A stretch of 64,000 bases of DNA from positions 136,853,600 to 136,917,599 of the forward strand of contig CM073590.1 in the NCBI GenBank assembly GCA_037074705.1, in the 5' to 3' direction. Below, piece after piece: positions 35,231 through 47,587 of the stretch (within the stretch, counting starts at the first letter, position 1; the number at the start of each line of letters is the position of its first letter). The stretch is from Zhengitettix transpicula. Taxonomy: Eukaryota > Arthropoda > Insecta > Orthoptera > Tetrigidae. The notes beneath the pieces are model-generated. The model was not told where the DNA came from, searched no databases, and saw only the letters and a program-made list of their open reading frames with translations. The translations under genes were made by a program, and so were the position numbers.

Positions 35231-36681
35231 TCTGTAATATAAATCCCCAAAAATACCCAAAATAACATTGTCTAACCTTTTACATTTTATTTGACGTTTT
35301 TAATTAACATTCCATAGACGAATAACAGAAACTTGTACGTGAAGCCGTAAAATATACACATTTTCTGGTAGTACTCCATCATTTTCCAAAGTAAGTTGCT
35401 GCCAATCCGATTCTTGTCAAAGTTCTCACTAGAGAAATAATTTCAGATTTAATTAGGCCAAAACTGTATAAGTTTGGTTCCTGTTAAGACCTTTCATATG
35501 CTTGAAGAAACAAACTTCAATCTATCGAATTAATTATCACTTGAATATTCGTTTATGTTGAATTCCGTAATTTCAGTAATGTATTCAGATTATCTAAAAT
35601 TCTGGATTATTATAATTTGGTTTAATAATTTGACAACCGAGATTTTTAATAATTTGATTCAAACAATTATATTAATTTAATACATTTTTAAAAATATGAA
35701 TTCAAATAACTTAATATCATATAAAGGAATATTAACATCTTAAACTGGTTGACTAGTGTGAAAAGGTGCAATAATTTAATTTAATAAATTTAATAATTCA
35801 ATAAGATTACTTTGAGCAAGAAACCTAACTACGATCTACATGATGCCCGTAGGTGATTAATGACGAAATTTCTACGATGTGATTTTAAAGCAGGTATATT
35901 GAGGACTAAATGTTGCAGTTGCCCACTCGTGTAATATAACGTTATAGCAATGTGGAACACAGGTGCTCGGCAGCTGCTGGTCCTCTCTCGTGGCGAGAAT
36001 CGGATTCCCGTCGTCATTTATTGGACCATAGAAGCTGGTACACAGATCCGTTCGCAGTGGTCCCTCGGTGTTATTGTTTACTTCGCGTAAAATCGGAAGT
36101 ATTCTGGTTTCGCCTATATATTACAATTATAAAAGCTTAAACTATACTGATAATTCCCCTATGCCACTAAACTTTCCAGTTCTACTACTTTACTTTACCA
36201 CTAACATTAACTGGTAACTAAATTCTCCGTATAAAACTCTTTTATTATTTCGAAACCGTATTTCAGGAGGAAAATCAACTTCTGATTATCAAATATTGTC
36301 GCATTCTACCTCAATTTCAGAATTTTGCGAACTCCAGTCAACTCTTAAGATATGTTTTTATGTTACCTGATGTTTGCGGGAGTAACAAAAAATCAAAATT
36401 ACGCACAACAGCGGCTGCTGCTCTTTTAGTGAATGTCGTTTGTTCTCAAATCTCCTAGTGCCCTATAAACCACCCTGACTGGAAAAAAATAAAAAACTTT
36501 GCCCGGCATTAGGTTAAATAAATATTTCTTCATTTACGTTATCTGTTGATTCTTGCAAGCAAATCAATACTCGTGAAATAAAGAACATCAGAAAGTCATT
36601 AAATATTTACATTTCTCTTACTTAATTTTGTAATGTATGTTATGTATGTGTATATAATTGATTCTTAAACATTTTCAAATT
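35231..36681. other. No gene seen
   Basis: AT-rich DNA. Short frames around 35829-36140 lie in a somewhat GC-richer patch and show no domain. Confidence 0.45.
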
Positions 36682-37070
36682 TTTAATTGAAAATTAATAA
36701 TAAGAAAGATAGCCAATTAGAAACAAAATTAAGTGATAATATAAATACCAGACAACATTGTCGATCCTCCCTTATTGTTTCGCTAACCCTTCTGCGTTCC
36801 CATTGTAGTTGCGTTTCCTTCGCGTTTGAGTTTTGTCACCTGACCAATGAAATTGTGTTGCTAGAAGAAAAATAGCCAAATACAGACGACATAAGTGATA
36901 ATATAAATGCACGCAACGTTTCTGGAATCCTTGTCCCTTTCTTCAGATGCTAAGAAGTTAGCACCTGAAAAAAGGGACAAGGATCCTAGAAACGTTGCGT
37001 GGCATTTATATTATCACTTATGTCGTCTGTATTTGGCTATCTTTCTTATTATTTTCAATTTTTCTTCTAG
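36682..37070. mobile_element. Family C foldback element
   Basis: A long inverted repeat pairs 36861-36946 with 36965-37070 around a loop of under 20 bp. Both arms contain TAAGTGATAATATAAATGC and ACGCAACGTTTCT. A third, more diverged copy of the arm lies at 36682-36770 in the same orientation as the left arm. The arm end carries CTGAAGA..GGGACAAGGAT..GAAACG, a hammerhead-like core. The segment at 36790-36840 (GTTTGAGTTTTGTCACCTGA) matches the interior of the element at 44196. Related signatures are known from Penelope-like retroelements. Confidence 0.65.
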
Positions 37071-38139
37071 ATTTTTTCATAGCGTTCGATTCTCTTACAT
37101 TCATTGACTAAATTATCTCATTTGGTTTTCTCTCAATCTTATGTATAATTTAGTCAGTTTTTATGCCTAATTTAAATACATATTAATTTGTTGTATATAA
37201 CTTATTCTGCTTTTGATCATGTAAAAATTAAACAGTTATTGACTCCATGAAGTAGTGAATGTAATAACTCCTATCTCGCTAGTCAAGCGCAATAATTTTT
37301 TCATGTAGGAAATAAATGAAGTCATAAAACTCTTTAGGCATGGAATTAACTTCCGAGTGGTTACTGATGTTATTCTATGCAAATGATATTACCTCTAATC
37401 TTAATTCAAAGGTCGAAAACATTAGCAGGAGCAGGAATGTGGTACTTTCCGTCGATAGTAACCTTGGGCCAGAGTACGATAACGTTAAGTAGAGAAAAAG
37501 ACCAATTCCTCCGAACCTCATCAAAAATTATCATTTATGAATAATTAAAACTTGCTGGAGTTTCCAGCCGGATCGATTTATTAATGGTTCATATAATACT
37601 ATGAAACCTCAATAGTAATACGAACCACCTTATCACAAATTATTGTACAACGTTATTAATGATCCTAGAGTGCGTTAAATAAATTGTTGATGTATTTGTG
37701 CTTTTATTTCATATTGTTTCATATATGTGTCTTGAGATGTTCCATGAATGCATCATATTGTTAAAATACCACAATTAGTGGACATAATAATAACAACGAC
37801 AAATAAAAATGTATGAAGTCTGTTAATTATTACTAAATAACGTTTGAAATTCGTTACATAATGATATAAATTATACAAAGATATACATATTATCAAATTG
37901 TTAAAGCACACTTTTTTAATCGTAAGTGAATTAATATGAGTTGTAAAAATATCGTTATGTGAATCTGTAATAATTTATCATTTATGAGCAAGTCTTGCAG
38001 AATGGATTTTTTTTAAAAAAATAATATATATGTCACTAAATAGGTTAAAACTGATACAAGTGTGAGCAAATTTTTATAGTTTCTCTCAAGCAATGTAAGT
38101 GAATTCTAAGCAAACACTAATCTGTTTGAAGTCTAAAGT
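37071..38139. other. No feature seen
   Basis: This is AT-rich sequence, with no coding sequence or repeat recognised. Confidence 0.5.
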
Positions 38140-38380
38140 AAGGACCTGGCCCAAGAGCACTAACTGGAGGTTAATTGGCGTGGAGCCCTCACTGGACAGA
38201 GCTGCGGGCCTTTGACCTGACAGTTACGTTGATTTGTTCTACAAAGTCCCTTTGAAGTGTCTCCCTTGCTGCTGAGGATACCCCGTCCACGGGAAACTAA
38301 TATTCTACGGGGACTTGCGACTTTAATTTCTCTCTTTATCAACGTGACCATCAGGGCTATTACATCAGGCACGTTTCAAC
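38140..38380. other. Candidate conserved non-coding block
   Basis: This is balanced-composition sequence between AT-rich flanks. It contains CTTTGACCTGAC (a nuclear-receptor-like half site on the other strand), ACAAAGTCC and CCTTTGAAG (TCF-like cores). A 70-codon minus-strand frame covers it without a recognisable domain. Confidence 0.2.
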
Positions 38381-39229
38381 ACCAGCGATTTTTTCTGAGA
38401 CTTACTCAACTCAAGTAAAAAATATAGTATGTTAATCTACAAATTTTTAGATTTATTTGTTAATAATATATTATTGAGTTCTGAAGTTAGATTTTGTATT
38501 TACATTGTAAATAGTTGAGATGCCGTCTAAACGTATTTTTACATTGATAGATAAATTATCGGAGACAATGTTGAGTTCGATGCTCATGAAGTTCAATAGG
38601 AAATTGAAAGTCCAAAGCTGTATTATTCCAAAATATTGTCTTCGTTCAAATTAGATGATCAGCTAACCGTACCACATCAATGGAATATTTTATAAGATTC
38701 CCATGTTTTTCTTAGAATTCTTTCCCAATGAATAACTACAAAAATTTTGGGGTTTCAATGTAGAAATATTCTACTGAAAGGTGCGTTTTATTCAGTACAG
38801 GAGTTTCTTGATCGTTCCCATAATAATTAATTTTTGAGAAAATAAACAGCAAAAGTGTTCAATGTGTTGCTAATAATAACTACTTATTTCGTAACTTGCT
38901 TAGTCTCTATTGGTCTTTTCTGCTCTTTTGTTTGTTTGTTTCATGTACGGCCTGGAGATTGTAGATTCCGCGTCGCTCTGTTTCGTGAAGTGACTTGTCC
39001 GTCGTTTGTGTTTTCTTCTAGTGTGCGTGTATCAAGTTTTGTGTTTAGTTTTTGTATGATGTGTAATTCTTTATATTTATGATGGTTAATTCTCGAATCA
39101 TTAACTATTTATTACTGCGTATTGAATTTATTATTAGTACTGTAAATATTATATTATAGTGCAGTTAAAGAATTATTATTTTTGATATTATTAATATATT
39201 TTACTTATGTTGGACTGGGAAATTTGTGT
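38381..39229. other. No gene seen
   Basis: This is AT-rich DNA. A 75-codon frame at 38855 has no recognisable family. Confidence 0.45.
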
Positions 39230-39372
39230 TCCCGAATTTTAGTATTTTTATATTTACTTCTAATTATTTATAATTGTAACATCCAATTATTATATTGTAA
39301 TTTTATGTATTGACGTATCCTATTTCCTCATACGAGGACTAATGGAATAAAATAAATCAAATCAAATCTAGA
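39230..39372 (+). mobile_element. Possible retroposon 3' end
   Basis: The sequence ends with the small hairpin TCCTCATACGAGGA, then TAATGGAATAAAATAAATC and a short (ATCAA)n-like tail. That arrangement resembles the 3' termini of insect LINEs of the Jockey/I type. No coding part could be linked to it. Confidence 0.3.
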
Positions 39373-39628
39373 AGGTTATCTAAGACGATGCAACATGCTT
39401 GTTCCTACCTCGTGAATTGGAAAAGTCCAATAAGGTATTAAATTATTAAACTGTCCATGGAAGACGTCTATGAAATATCTAATACATACTTATCAGAATT
39501 ATATCAAATACTTTTAAAATAAAAATATGGCGTGCAAAGATAAAATAAGGTAATCGAACAACATGATCTTGGTTGAAACACCTTCAATTATGAGCTCAGA
39601 AATATTACGACATTTTAGTGTCCGGTGA

Positions 39629-39852
39629 CCTCTCCTCTTAGAAATGGGAATGCGGAAAAGTTAGCAAGGTTGATGGATAGGGATTCAATTTAATGATCCC
39701 CCCAGGTTTTCGCCTAAATATGATGAAAGAAAACCCATATAGAAATCTGAAACAGATAGGCCGAGCACTCGTTACGTGGCCCATGCTGTTCTGAAAACAG
39801 ACGTTGTGTTTCCTGTGGGGATGCAGCATTCCCGTCTGAATCTGACTGCTGT
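39629..39852 (-). mobile_element. Old family A fragment
   Basis: The ordered diverged matches are GGGAATGCGGAAAAGTTAGC, TTTTCGCCTAAATATGATG, GAAAACCCATATAGAAATCTG and TCCTGTGGGGATGCAGCATT. Both ends are eroded. Confidence 0.65.
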
Positions 39853-42800
39853 AATAGTAACAAAATACAACTATTACAGTGAGTAAGGATTATAATTCTA
39901 ATGTGGATAGAGAGGAATAGATAGCTCGCAGGCAGCCTTCAACTCTCCTGTAAGATTTTATCTACGAGGGCTTGTATTTATGGGTTCCTTCTAAGAAAAA
40001 TATTAGTTTATTTTTTAGAGACAGTAGCATGGGTAGATAATTTAAAAGGGGGGATAAAAAATTCCTTTCAAATTTATTGCTTCAATAACATGTTGGAAAA
40101 AATTAAGGATTCTAAGTGAAAAACAAGCTCCTCTTAATCATATTAGTGCGATGCCCGTGTGTACGTCACTGTGGAGCACTTTCTTAATTTAAAAATCATA
40201 TTCAGGAAATACGTACACTAGCCTCTGAAGAGCCTCATTTCCGTTGCCAGCAGACCTCACGGTAATGAGTTGTCTGAGAGCTAAATTACTTAAGACCCAG
40301 GGTCCGGGTCAGGACTAACCACCTTAATTCGCTTTACCTCTGTTTCTCCACATCGTTAAAGCAAACGGCTAAATGGGTGCCTGCCCCAAAGCAAAAAGGT
40401 AATTTCTGGGATATTCTCTCTCTCTGTAAATTATATTTTTCTTTTCTCATAATTTAACATATTCATTCCGCAACGAGTTGCTAATAATTCATCTTGGTAA
40501 AATAAAATCTTACTATTTTATCAAATGGTGTGATTTATGACCTGCTCCATAAAATCACATTAATTATAAACACTAAAGTATGAAAACTAATTTATTTTAC
40601 ACTCAAATATGATTATTCGTAATTTATATATATATATATATTGTAATAATACACAATTAATACGTTAATTAAATAAAATTTGAAGAATTCGCCTCTCGTT
40701 GAAGCTATTAATGTAATAATCAATTAGAAGTCGTTAATTAAATAAAAGAATTAATAAAATTTACAAACAATATTTATTTATTTTGTGGCAATAATTTTAA
40801 AACAATTACAAATTTATAATATTAATTTCTCAGGGTCTTCACTGGGTTTGATAATGGATACATCAATTGTATTTAAAATCTTATTAACAACAAATCACAT
40901 TTACCTAAACAATACGTCGACTAAAAGAAAAGAAAATAACTTGACAATTTAAATAGAACGAAATTTAAAAGTAAAGAAATTGACTCTGATTAGCAATTTA
41001 AGATGAGAACGAAATCTGACTTCTAACTTTTAATTACGTTTACATAAATAATTATTTTGTAATTTGTTACTCACATCTGTCCAATTGGTTCCAGCATACC
41101 TTTCGTTTTCGAAATACACTATTGCGAGATTTTACACTGATTCTATGATTCACAGGTTTTTACACTGATTCTTGTCAAAATTTATAGGATGTCAGGAACT
41201 CGGATGATCCTCCCTTTTTTTGTCAGCTATCTGTTAACTGCTTGCCTTAGGTGGCTTCTGCTTGCCGTAGGTGAATTCTGTGGTTTGTAGATTTGTTAGT
41301 CTATACTGCTTTGGACTTTAACTGAAATTTTACTATTTCTGGCTGGCTATGGACGTAAAACTGCTTTTACTTAGCAAGTTTCGATGTAATGCTTTCGTGA
41401 ATGTTTTACTTTTTCCCCAACTCACAACTTTGTTTAATAGTAATACAATAAACGACGGCTAGTCTCTGCTCAAGTTTCACTTGTTCCGTCCTCCGAAAAG
41501 TCCAGGCACCAACCAACTCTGTTAAATTCTGATCACCAACTGAACTATCCTCGTCTCGAGTTTTAGCGCGCATACGCTATTTTGACCTTCCGACAAATCA
41601 ACAGAGCTGGGCTACATTGTCGCTATGGAAGCTCCTGCCGCAATAATAGATTTCTCAAACACTTTAAATTTTTATGTTCAAACAATTAATGTCCTAATTA
41701 ATTGGAATTACAATATATATATATATATATATGCGGTAACTATGAAAAGTCAACATATTAAAAATTTGTGTAGTCAGTTACGATACTTTGAAAACTATAG
41801 GTCATAAAATTAATTAGGACACAATTATTTTCTTAGTTTTGTAAAAATTTCGTTATTAATATAAAAATGTTAACGTTTAATTTGTAAATTTTTTCATGAT
41901 CGTTGTTCATAACATCATCGCTTATACCAGATCTATCAAGAGGTGATTTCCGGATCCGTTCAGGAATTTCTCTATAAACTTTATGGTTCTACACTAAAGC
42001 AAAATCATACTTCTTCAAAAGGCAAGTGTCTTACAACATTAACGAACAATGTTACAGGGAGTTGCTTTTGGATACTATCTAAAGGCACTACATTATAGAC
42101 TGGCGTTATTGTATCTAACTGATGTGATTGTATCAATCTTTTTATAAAATGGAAAACATAAATTATATTAAATACTTAACCAAAATTAACGGTATATTTT
42201 GTCAATACTATACTTGTATTGTTGGTTTCATTCAGAAGGGGGCGCAAAATTTTGTCGTGACGAGTAAATTACATATATATATTTCATTGTGAACGACTTT
42301 ATTTCCTCCTGATCGTGAAAATTTCTCTTAGTATGAGAAAGTTCCTCCGGTTCAAGATTATGCACTAAAATAATTTCAACTAGCAGTACAATAAACTTTA
42401 ATATGATTTCAATTTTTATCGCATCAATTTTCTGATAGTGGGGACTGGAGATTACTAATTTTTTATCCAATATTCTGACAGTGTAATATTCATTAATTTC
42501 TCCGATAATAATTAAAATATTTTCAATATAATAGTGAATGTTTCATCCTGTGATTACATTTTACATATATAAATACTTATAACTTAAATAAATACAAATA
42601 ACTTACACTCACTCAGATGTTCATTTACATTTTAAAAAAATTGAAAGTATATATAATTTCATACAAACGCAAGGAACAAATTTATTTAGAAGTGTAGTAC
42701 GGAGAAATATAATTTAGTTTTCAGAGAAATTTATTTTATTGCTGCATATTTTCTAGACGTGAGAATACAAATGTTTCAATATTGAAATCTAATATTTCAT

Positions 42801-44195
42801 ATGACATACCAAATGGCTGATGATTTACAAGAAACGAAACAGATAAATAAAATAAACCTTAGTAACCAATTAACGTCTTATAGTTGTGATTAGTAATTTT
42901 GGATACTCTTTTAACCATTATAGGAAAAAAATTAAAATTTTGAAAATTACGATACCTCCAAAACTCAGTCTTCAGAATTTGAGCCTTATAGGAAAGATTT
43001 ACGAACAATTTGTTGCTAAGAGAAAATGTAACCATGAAAGAATAGCTTAAATAAATACGAACACTTATTTATTTGATAGAAATATTGGCTGAGTTTATCA
43101 AGAAATATTTCCGTCTCGAATATACAAGGATTTCTGCCTGCAGCACAATGACGTGAAACGAGACCTTATTCTGTGTTTCCATATACCTTTGCGAACATTC
43201 GCGTTGTCATCATTATCGAAATTTCATTGAGCGGTGACAGACAAAAAAAGGTTAAGCTATGCAAAAATTGCCGTTCAAACAAGAATCCATCAATAACAGA
43301 AAAATATTCACTATGTACCTCACGTTAGCGGGCTTCTGCCGAATTTAGATGAATGTTTTACTATCAGCAGGTCTAAATGATTAATTATAATATTATTAAA
43401 TTGGAACTTGAATCAGAATTTGGAGGAAGGTTGTTGCAAATTAAAAATGTAACACTGAAAGTATATCCAAGCAGGGGTTGCAATTAATTATAATTAATTC
43501 CGAATCTGTAATTTTTTTTCTAATTATAGATTTCCTCATTAATAAGAGAAACGACAGTCGTGGAAACGCTAGTAATAATCGTTAAGACATGGAATTAAAA
43601 TTCTTTATTGAGTTTACACATTTTTTTACCCTAAATAAAATAGAAATATATAGTGTGATAAAAATTGTGTGTCAGTAGGGGGCTTCCGTGTGGTGGGAGA
43701 CTCCGATTTCACGTACACGTTTTGTGGACTCCGTATACAACTCACTGAAAACAGTAGAATACACTGCGATTGTTCGGCAACGCTGCATGTTCCGGTCTTC
43801 ATTTTAAGCCTTCTCATTGGAGAGTTCAAGGTCACGCCCTTCGCGGGAAATAACAGCCCAGTGTCATCAAATTTTAATTGCATTCTTGGCTACAGTCTCT
43901 GTATACAATTCGTTTAACTTTCTGACGCTAACTGATCAACGTAATTATTACGCGGATGTCTAGAATGAAACTGATCGCGTTCAGATAATTTTTTCAGGCA
44001 TGGAACTACTAATATACAAAAATATCAGTTATGACATTATACCGAAATTGCATAATCATAGAAGAATCTAATTCTCTGAAAGTAAAAGGGTCCAAAAATT
44101 ACATCAACTCTGAAAATACACGATGAGCGACAGCTACTGAAACTTAATGTCGTTGATGTTTATATTATAAAATATAAAATATATTAATTATGTAT
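39853..44195. other. No gene seen
   Basis: Long AT-rich stretch. Simple TA repeats lie at 40625-40641 and 41712-41732. A 14-bp inverted repeat TGTCCTAATTAATT pairs 41690-41703 with 41808-41821. Overlapping frames on both strands at 43626-43917 lie in a slightly GC-richer patch but were not identified. Confidence 0.45.
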
Positions 44196-44830
44196 AGAAA
44201 TAGTCAAGTAACGGACAAAATTAAATGATAAAATAAATGCCACACAAACGTTTCCCCAATCCTTGTAGCTTTCATCAGATGATTCAAAAACGCTAGAACG
44301 ACACATCACGCAAATCAAGTGACGAACTCAAAAACAAAGCTAAAAGAACATAAACGCAAAGATAATATAACAATAAAGAGGATAGCCTAAGAATTAGGGA
44401 ACACAGCCATTTTTAAGATCAATAGTTTCGGTTTGCAAATTAATTGCAGTAAAGTTAGATTTAATATGATGCATTTCGGATATAATTCTGGTACAGTACC
44501 TGGTACCAACATGTAAACTCTTAACATTCTGTCAATCAAATGCATCTTTGGAGAAAACAGATTTTTTGTCAATGGGAAGTTTGATTTTCATACGGGTATT
44601 AAGTGACCTATTGACCTTATATTGTAGCCAATGTTGCTGGAACTGTAATTATTATTGTTAGGATAGCCCCTGCTTTCTTGTTACTTTCTTTGCGTTTAAA
44701 TTCATTTTAGCTTTTCTTTTGAACTGGTTGCCTGGTTTGCGCGGTTCTTGCGATTTTGAACCACCTGTCTAAAGCAACAAGGATTGCAGAAACTTTTTTA
44801 GATATTTATTTTGTCTGGTTTTAAGCTATT
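44196..44830. mobile_element. Family C element, larger foldback
   Basis: The left arm (about 44245-44370) and right arm (about 44690-44800) are imperfect reverse complements: CAATCCTTGTAGCTTTCATCAG against CTAAAGCAACAAGGATTG, and ACAAAGCTAAAAGAACATAAACGC against GCGTTTAAATTCATTTTAGC. The interior of about 320 bp is AT-rich and without a long frame. The left arm on the minus strand contains an exact CTGATGA followed by a short segment and GGAAAC (44250-44278), the hammerhead-like core; the right arm has a decayed version. The flank TTAAATGATAAAATAAATGCCAC matches the arm ends of the element at 36682. Confidence 0.65.
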
Positions 44831-45884
44831 TATTTATCTGTTTACCGTGTTAACTTCCACTAGGAAAATAAATTGACAATTTATGATTTATGTTAATCAA
44901 TATTTGGGCACTCAATATCCCTTGCTCTCAATATGTAAACAGTATCGGTGCTAAAGGATGTGCCCTAAAGTAATCAGTGTCCATTCATTTTCTGACATAT
45001 GAAAAAAATTATCTATCCATTAGTACGTTAATGAGAAATGCGTAAAATAATCATTTATAACGATGAAGTCGAAATTGTCTCAAAATTCTTAAGAGACATG
45101 CTACCCTCAAGCGAAAGTTAATTTTTTTGTTGGAATACGCGTCCTAGCAAACAAATAGAGACGACAGATTACATAAATACAGCAAAAGCGTCAGTACGAT
45201 AAATATATATTCTAACCTCCCCTATGTCAGTTCTTTTCCTCCTCGGTAAAGCACTACCGGAAGATGGGGTTGCACGGAGATTAATGTTGCCAATAAATAC
45301 TGTACAATGGTTCGTCAGGACGGGTATAAGGATAAACAAAAACTCATATACAGATACTAACAATTATATTACAAAACGTTAAAATCTAATATTTATAGTA
45401 CAACATAATATGTATATTCAGTTTTTCTTTTCACCAAAGTCAAAATACTTGAGCTTAATTTACTATTTTAATAACACTGAGTTACATAAATACGTAATGT
45501 GGTATTCTCAAAGTCCCAAGCCGAGCAGGATGACTGTTCAGAAAGAAAAAAACATTTAAATTGTCCCGGAGCTGGGGACAAATCTGTTATATAGATACAA
45601 TCAAAATTAAATCTTTGAAATTCAACATACACAATTCTGTTGCGTTCTTATTAAGCTCCGAATTAATTCAAATATGTGTGTATAACACTCCAAAATAAAC
45701 CAATTCATTAACGTTCTTACGATGTTTGTTAACTGACTCGAACCAATTATCAACATTTAAAAATAACTCCATACAATAATGCTGTTCAGAAATGATATAA
45801 TTTGGTGAAGCCAAATGTAATTTTTACACAAATTTGATTTAATATTGTTTAATATATTGGCTTTCTTTCACCTTATTGTTGGAA
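44831..45884. other. No feature seen
   Basis: This is AT-rich DNA between the foldback element and the tRNA-like repeats. A small GC-richer patch at 45230-45330 is unidentified. Confidence 0.5.
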
Positions 45885-46245
45885 ATCCACCCGGATGGTC
45901 CGCGACGCATCCCGAAGTCGTGTGGTCCGGGGGTCGAACCGCGTATCCCCAGCGAGTAGCTTTCCCGGGAGTCAAATGACATTCCTATAAATGCAGATCC
46001 GCACAGATCCAATGGCCTGCATTGCTTGTTGTGAAAAAGGCGTTAACACGTGACTACAGAATCAAGTGGCCGACCTCCTGTGGAGTAGGGGTCAGCGTGA
46101 CTGTCTCGCATCACAGTGGTCCCGGGTTCGAATCACGGTGAGGGCATGGATGTTCGTGTTCGTGGAAGAAACTTCCGACAAATCAGTTCACATACAACCT
46201 GAGATGTTGATGTGACTGTAAATAAATCAATATAAAAAAAATAAA
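45885..46245 (+). mobile_element. tRNA-derived SINE, two tRNA-like heads
   Basis: Two RNA polymerase III promoter-like units lie in tandem. The first has TGGTCCGCGAC (box A-like, 45896-45906) and GGGTCGAACC (box B, 45931-45940). The second has TGGAGTAGGGG (box A-like, 46081-46091) and GGGTTCGAATC (box B, 46124-46134). The second is followed by an unrelated body and an A-rich tail (TATAAAAAAAATAAA) near 46230-46245. The two may be one dimeric SINE or two adjacent insertions. Neither folds into a clean full tRNA by eye. Confidence 0.7.
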
Positions 46246-46764
46246 CTGAACAAATTTCAGCACAGAAACGGAACGTAATATTGTAGGTGTCTGTCTGGTC
46301 GCACTTTATGACTGGAAAACGCCGTTATATGTTCCTATAAAGATGGTAACTGCAGACAGCCCAGTAGACAGGAGCGACGCTCTGTACAAGACGAAATGCA
46401 GTGGCTGTCTCCGGAAATAGGATGGCTCCGCAGTAAGAATGTTACATTATCCTTATGTCGAATGGGATGTAAATTATTGGATGACAATGGGAATCATAGA
46501 TAGCCTACATAAAAATAACCGTATGACATAAATGCTGAAATGAAGTGGAGAATTTATTAAAAATTTTAGTATAAAAATATTTTCCTAAGGTTAATGGGAA
46601 GCAAATTTATAGAACTTTGAAAACGTGAATTATTGTTATTAATAAAACAATTAGCAAACTTCAGTTGTAACTTGTTTTAGAAAGAAATTAGTAGAAAATA
46701 GTGGATATAAATAATTTTAATCTCAAACAATATTTGTGTCTGTATTTTGTGTAACTACCTTTTT
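46246..46764. other. No feature seen
   Basis: This is mostly AT-rich spacer. A patch at 46330-46440 has balanced composition but no identity. Confidence 0.45.
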
Positions 46765-46852
46765 GGAAGACCAGAGACTCTAGGTAGATCAAAGAGTTTA
46801 TATACCAAAGACTATTGTAAAATTGTTAGTTATAGACGAGACGAGGGAGAGA
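46765..46852 (+). repeat. Direct repeat of the retroelement 3' region, copy 1
   Basis: This 88-bp segment matches 47392-47479 without gaps at about 77 of 88 positions (for example AAAGAGTTTATATACCAA and GTTAGTTATAGACGAGACGAG). Copy 2 is within and just after the coding relic, so this could be the remnant of a 5' LTR, a duplicated 3' part, or a second insertion. Confidence 0.85.
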
Positions 46853-46913
46853 CCGTGTTCTCCGATCCACGCACTAGTCACCACTTTGCCTATAATAACA
46901 TCAATGTATGTTT

Positions 46914-47587
46914 ATAGTACCACGTGCGGCTTTGTGGGAAGTTTGGTGGGAACGAATGGATGGAACCACCAAACGGTGCTTGAGAAAGGTGTTGCGTAAA
47001 GCCAACGTGAACGAAGAGACGCTTTGAACCGTACTAGTTGAAGTTGAAGCCGCAATAAATTCAAGGCAATAATCCAAGATGGACTTGAAATCTTGACACC
47101 TAGTCACTTTCTTGTCGGTAAAAGACTAACTGAATTACCTTCCGGTCAAAAACCTAAAATTAAGACGGATCTGAAGAAAGAGAATAAATTGAGGGAGAAA
47201 CTGTATGCGGACCTTCTAAAGAGATGGAAGAGGGAGTACCTAATGAATTTGAGAAGTTTCCACGAGGTTCGACGACCGAAAGGACCAACACCGGAGAGTA
47301 GGATTGGTGAAATCGTCACCCTCCGATCCGCAAATGGATCCAACATCAGCCGACCTGTACAGCTGGAAATCGACCAGGGTGGGAAGGGTGTGGAGGACCG
47401 GAGACTACAGGCAGAACAAAGAGTTTATATACCAATGACTATTGTAAAGTTGTTAGTTATAGACGAGACGAGAGAGATTCGGATTGTAGTGTGTGATGAA
47501 TGTGTACAGCTTATGAGAGTAATAAATAGACGTTGTAGCAACGAGACCTGGTTTTATTGTATTAATCCACGACAGCCTTTATTATGA
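46914..47587 (+). pseudogene. Retroelement integrase C-terminus with DUF5641-like domain, relic
   Basis: The first frame (46914-47060) reads ...PRAALWEVWWERMDGTTKRCL..VLRKANVNEETL, a stop, then VEVEAAINSR. This matches the end of the integrase core of BEL/Pao-type and related elements, including the WWER block with its acidic residue. A second frame (about 47076-47587) continues with LEILTPSHFLVGKRL, ...LLKRWKREYLMNLRSFHEVR, ...GEIVTLRSANGSNISRPVQLEID, the DUF5641 pattern found at the Pol C-terminus. The usual stretch between GE(V)V and LR.ANG is missing, an internal deletion of about 35 residues compared with the family. It has a frameshift and stops, so it is non-functional. The rest of pol is absent. 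The frame runs on through repeat copy 2 (47392-47479) to a stop at 47585, after an AATAAA at about 47521. Confidence 0.85.
47392..47479 (+). repeat. Direct repeat of the retroelement 3' region, copy 2
   Basis: This is the partner of 46765-46852. It starts within the DUF5641-like frame (GVEDRRLQAEQ) and extends past the point where the protein family normally ends. Confidence 0.85.

Noticed and set aside
40001..40100. Possible further family A remnant (TTTTTTAGAGACAGTAGCATGGG, AAAGGGGGGATAAAA)
   Set aside because: Only two short stretches resemble the family and the spacing is wrong; it is not secure enough to list.
43626..43917. Overlapping open frames on both strands
   Set aside because: Neither strand shows a family motif. 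The patch is slightly GC-rich, which lengthens open frames by chance.
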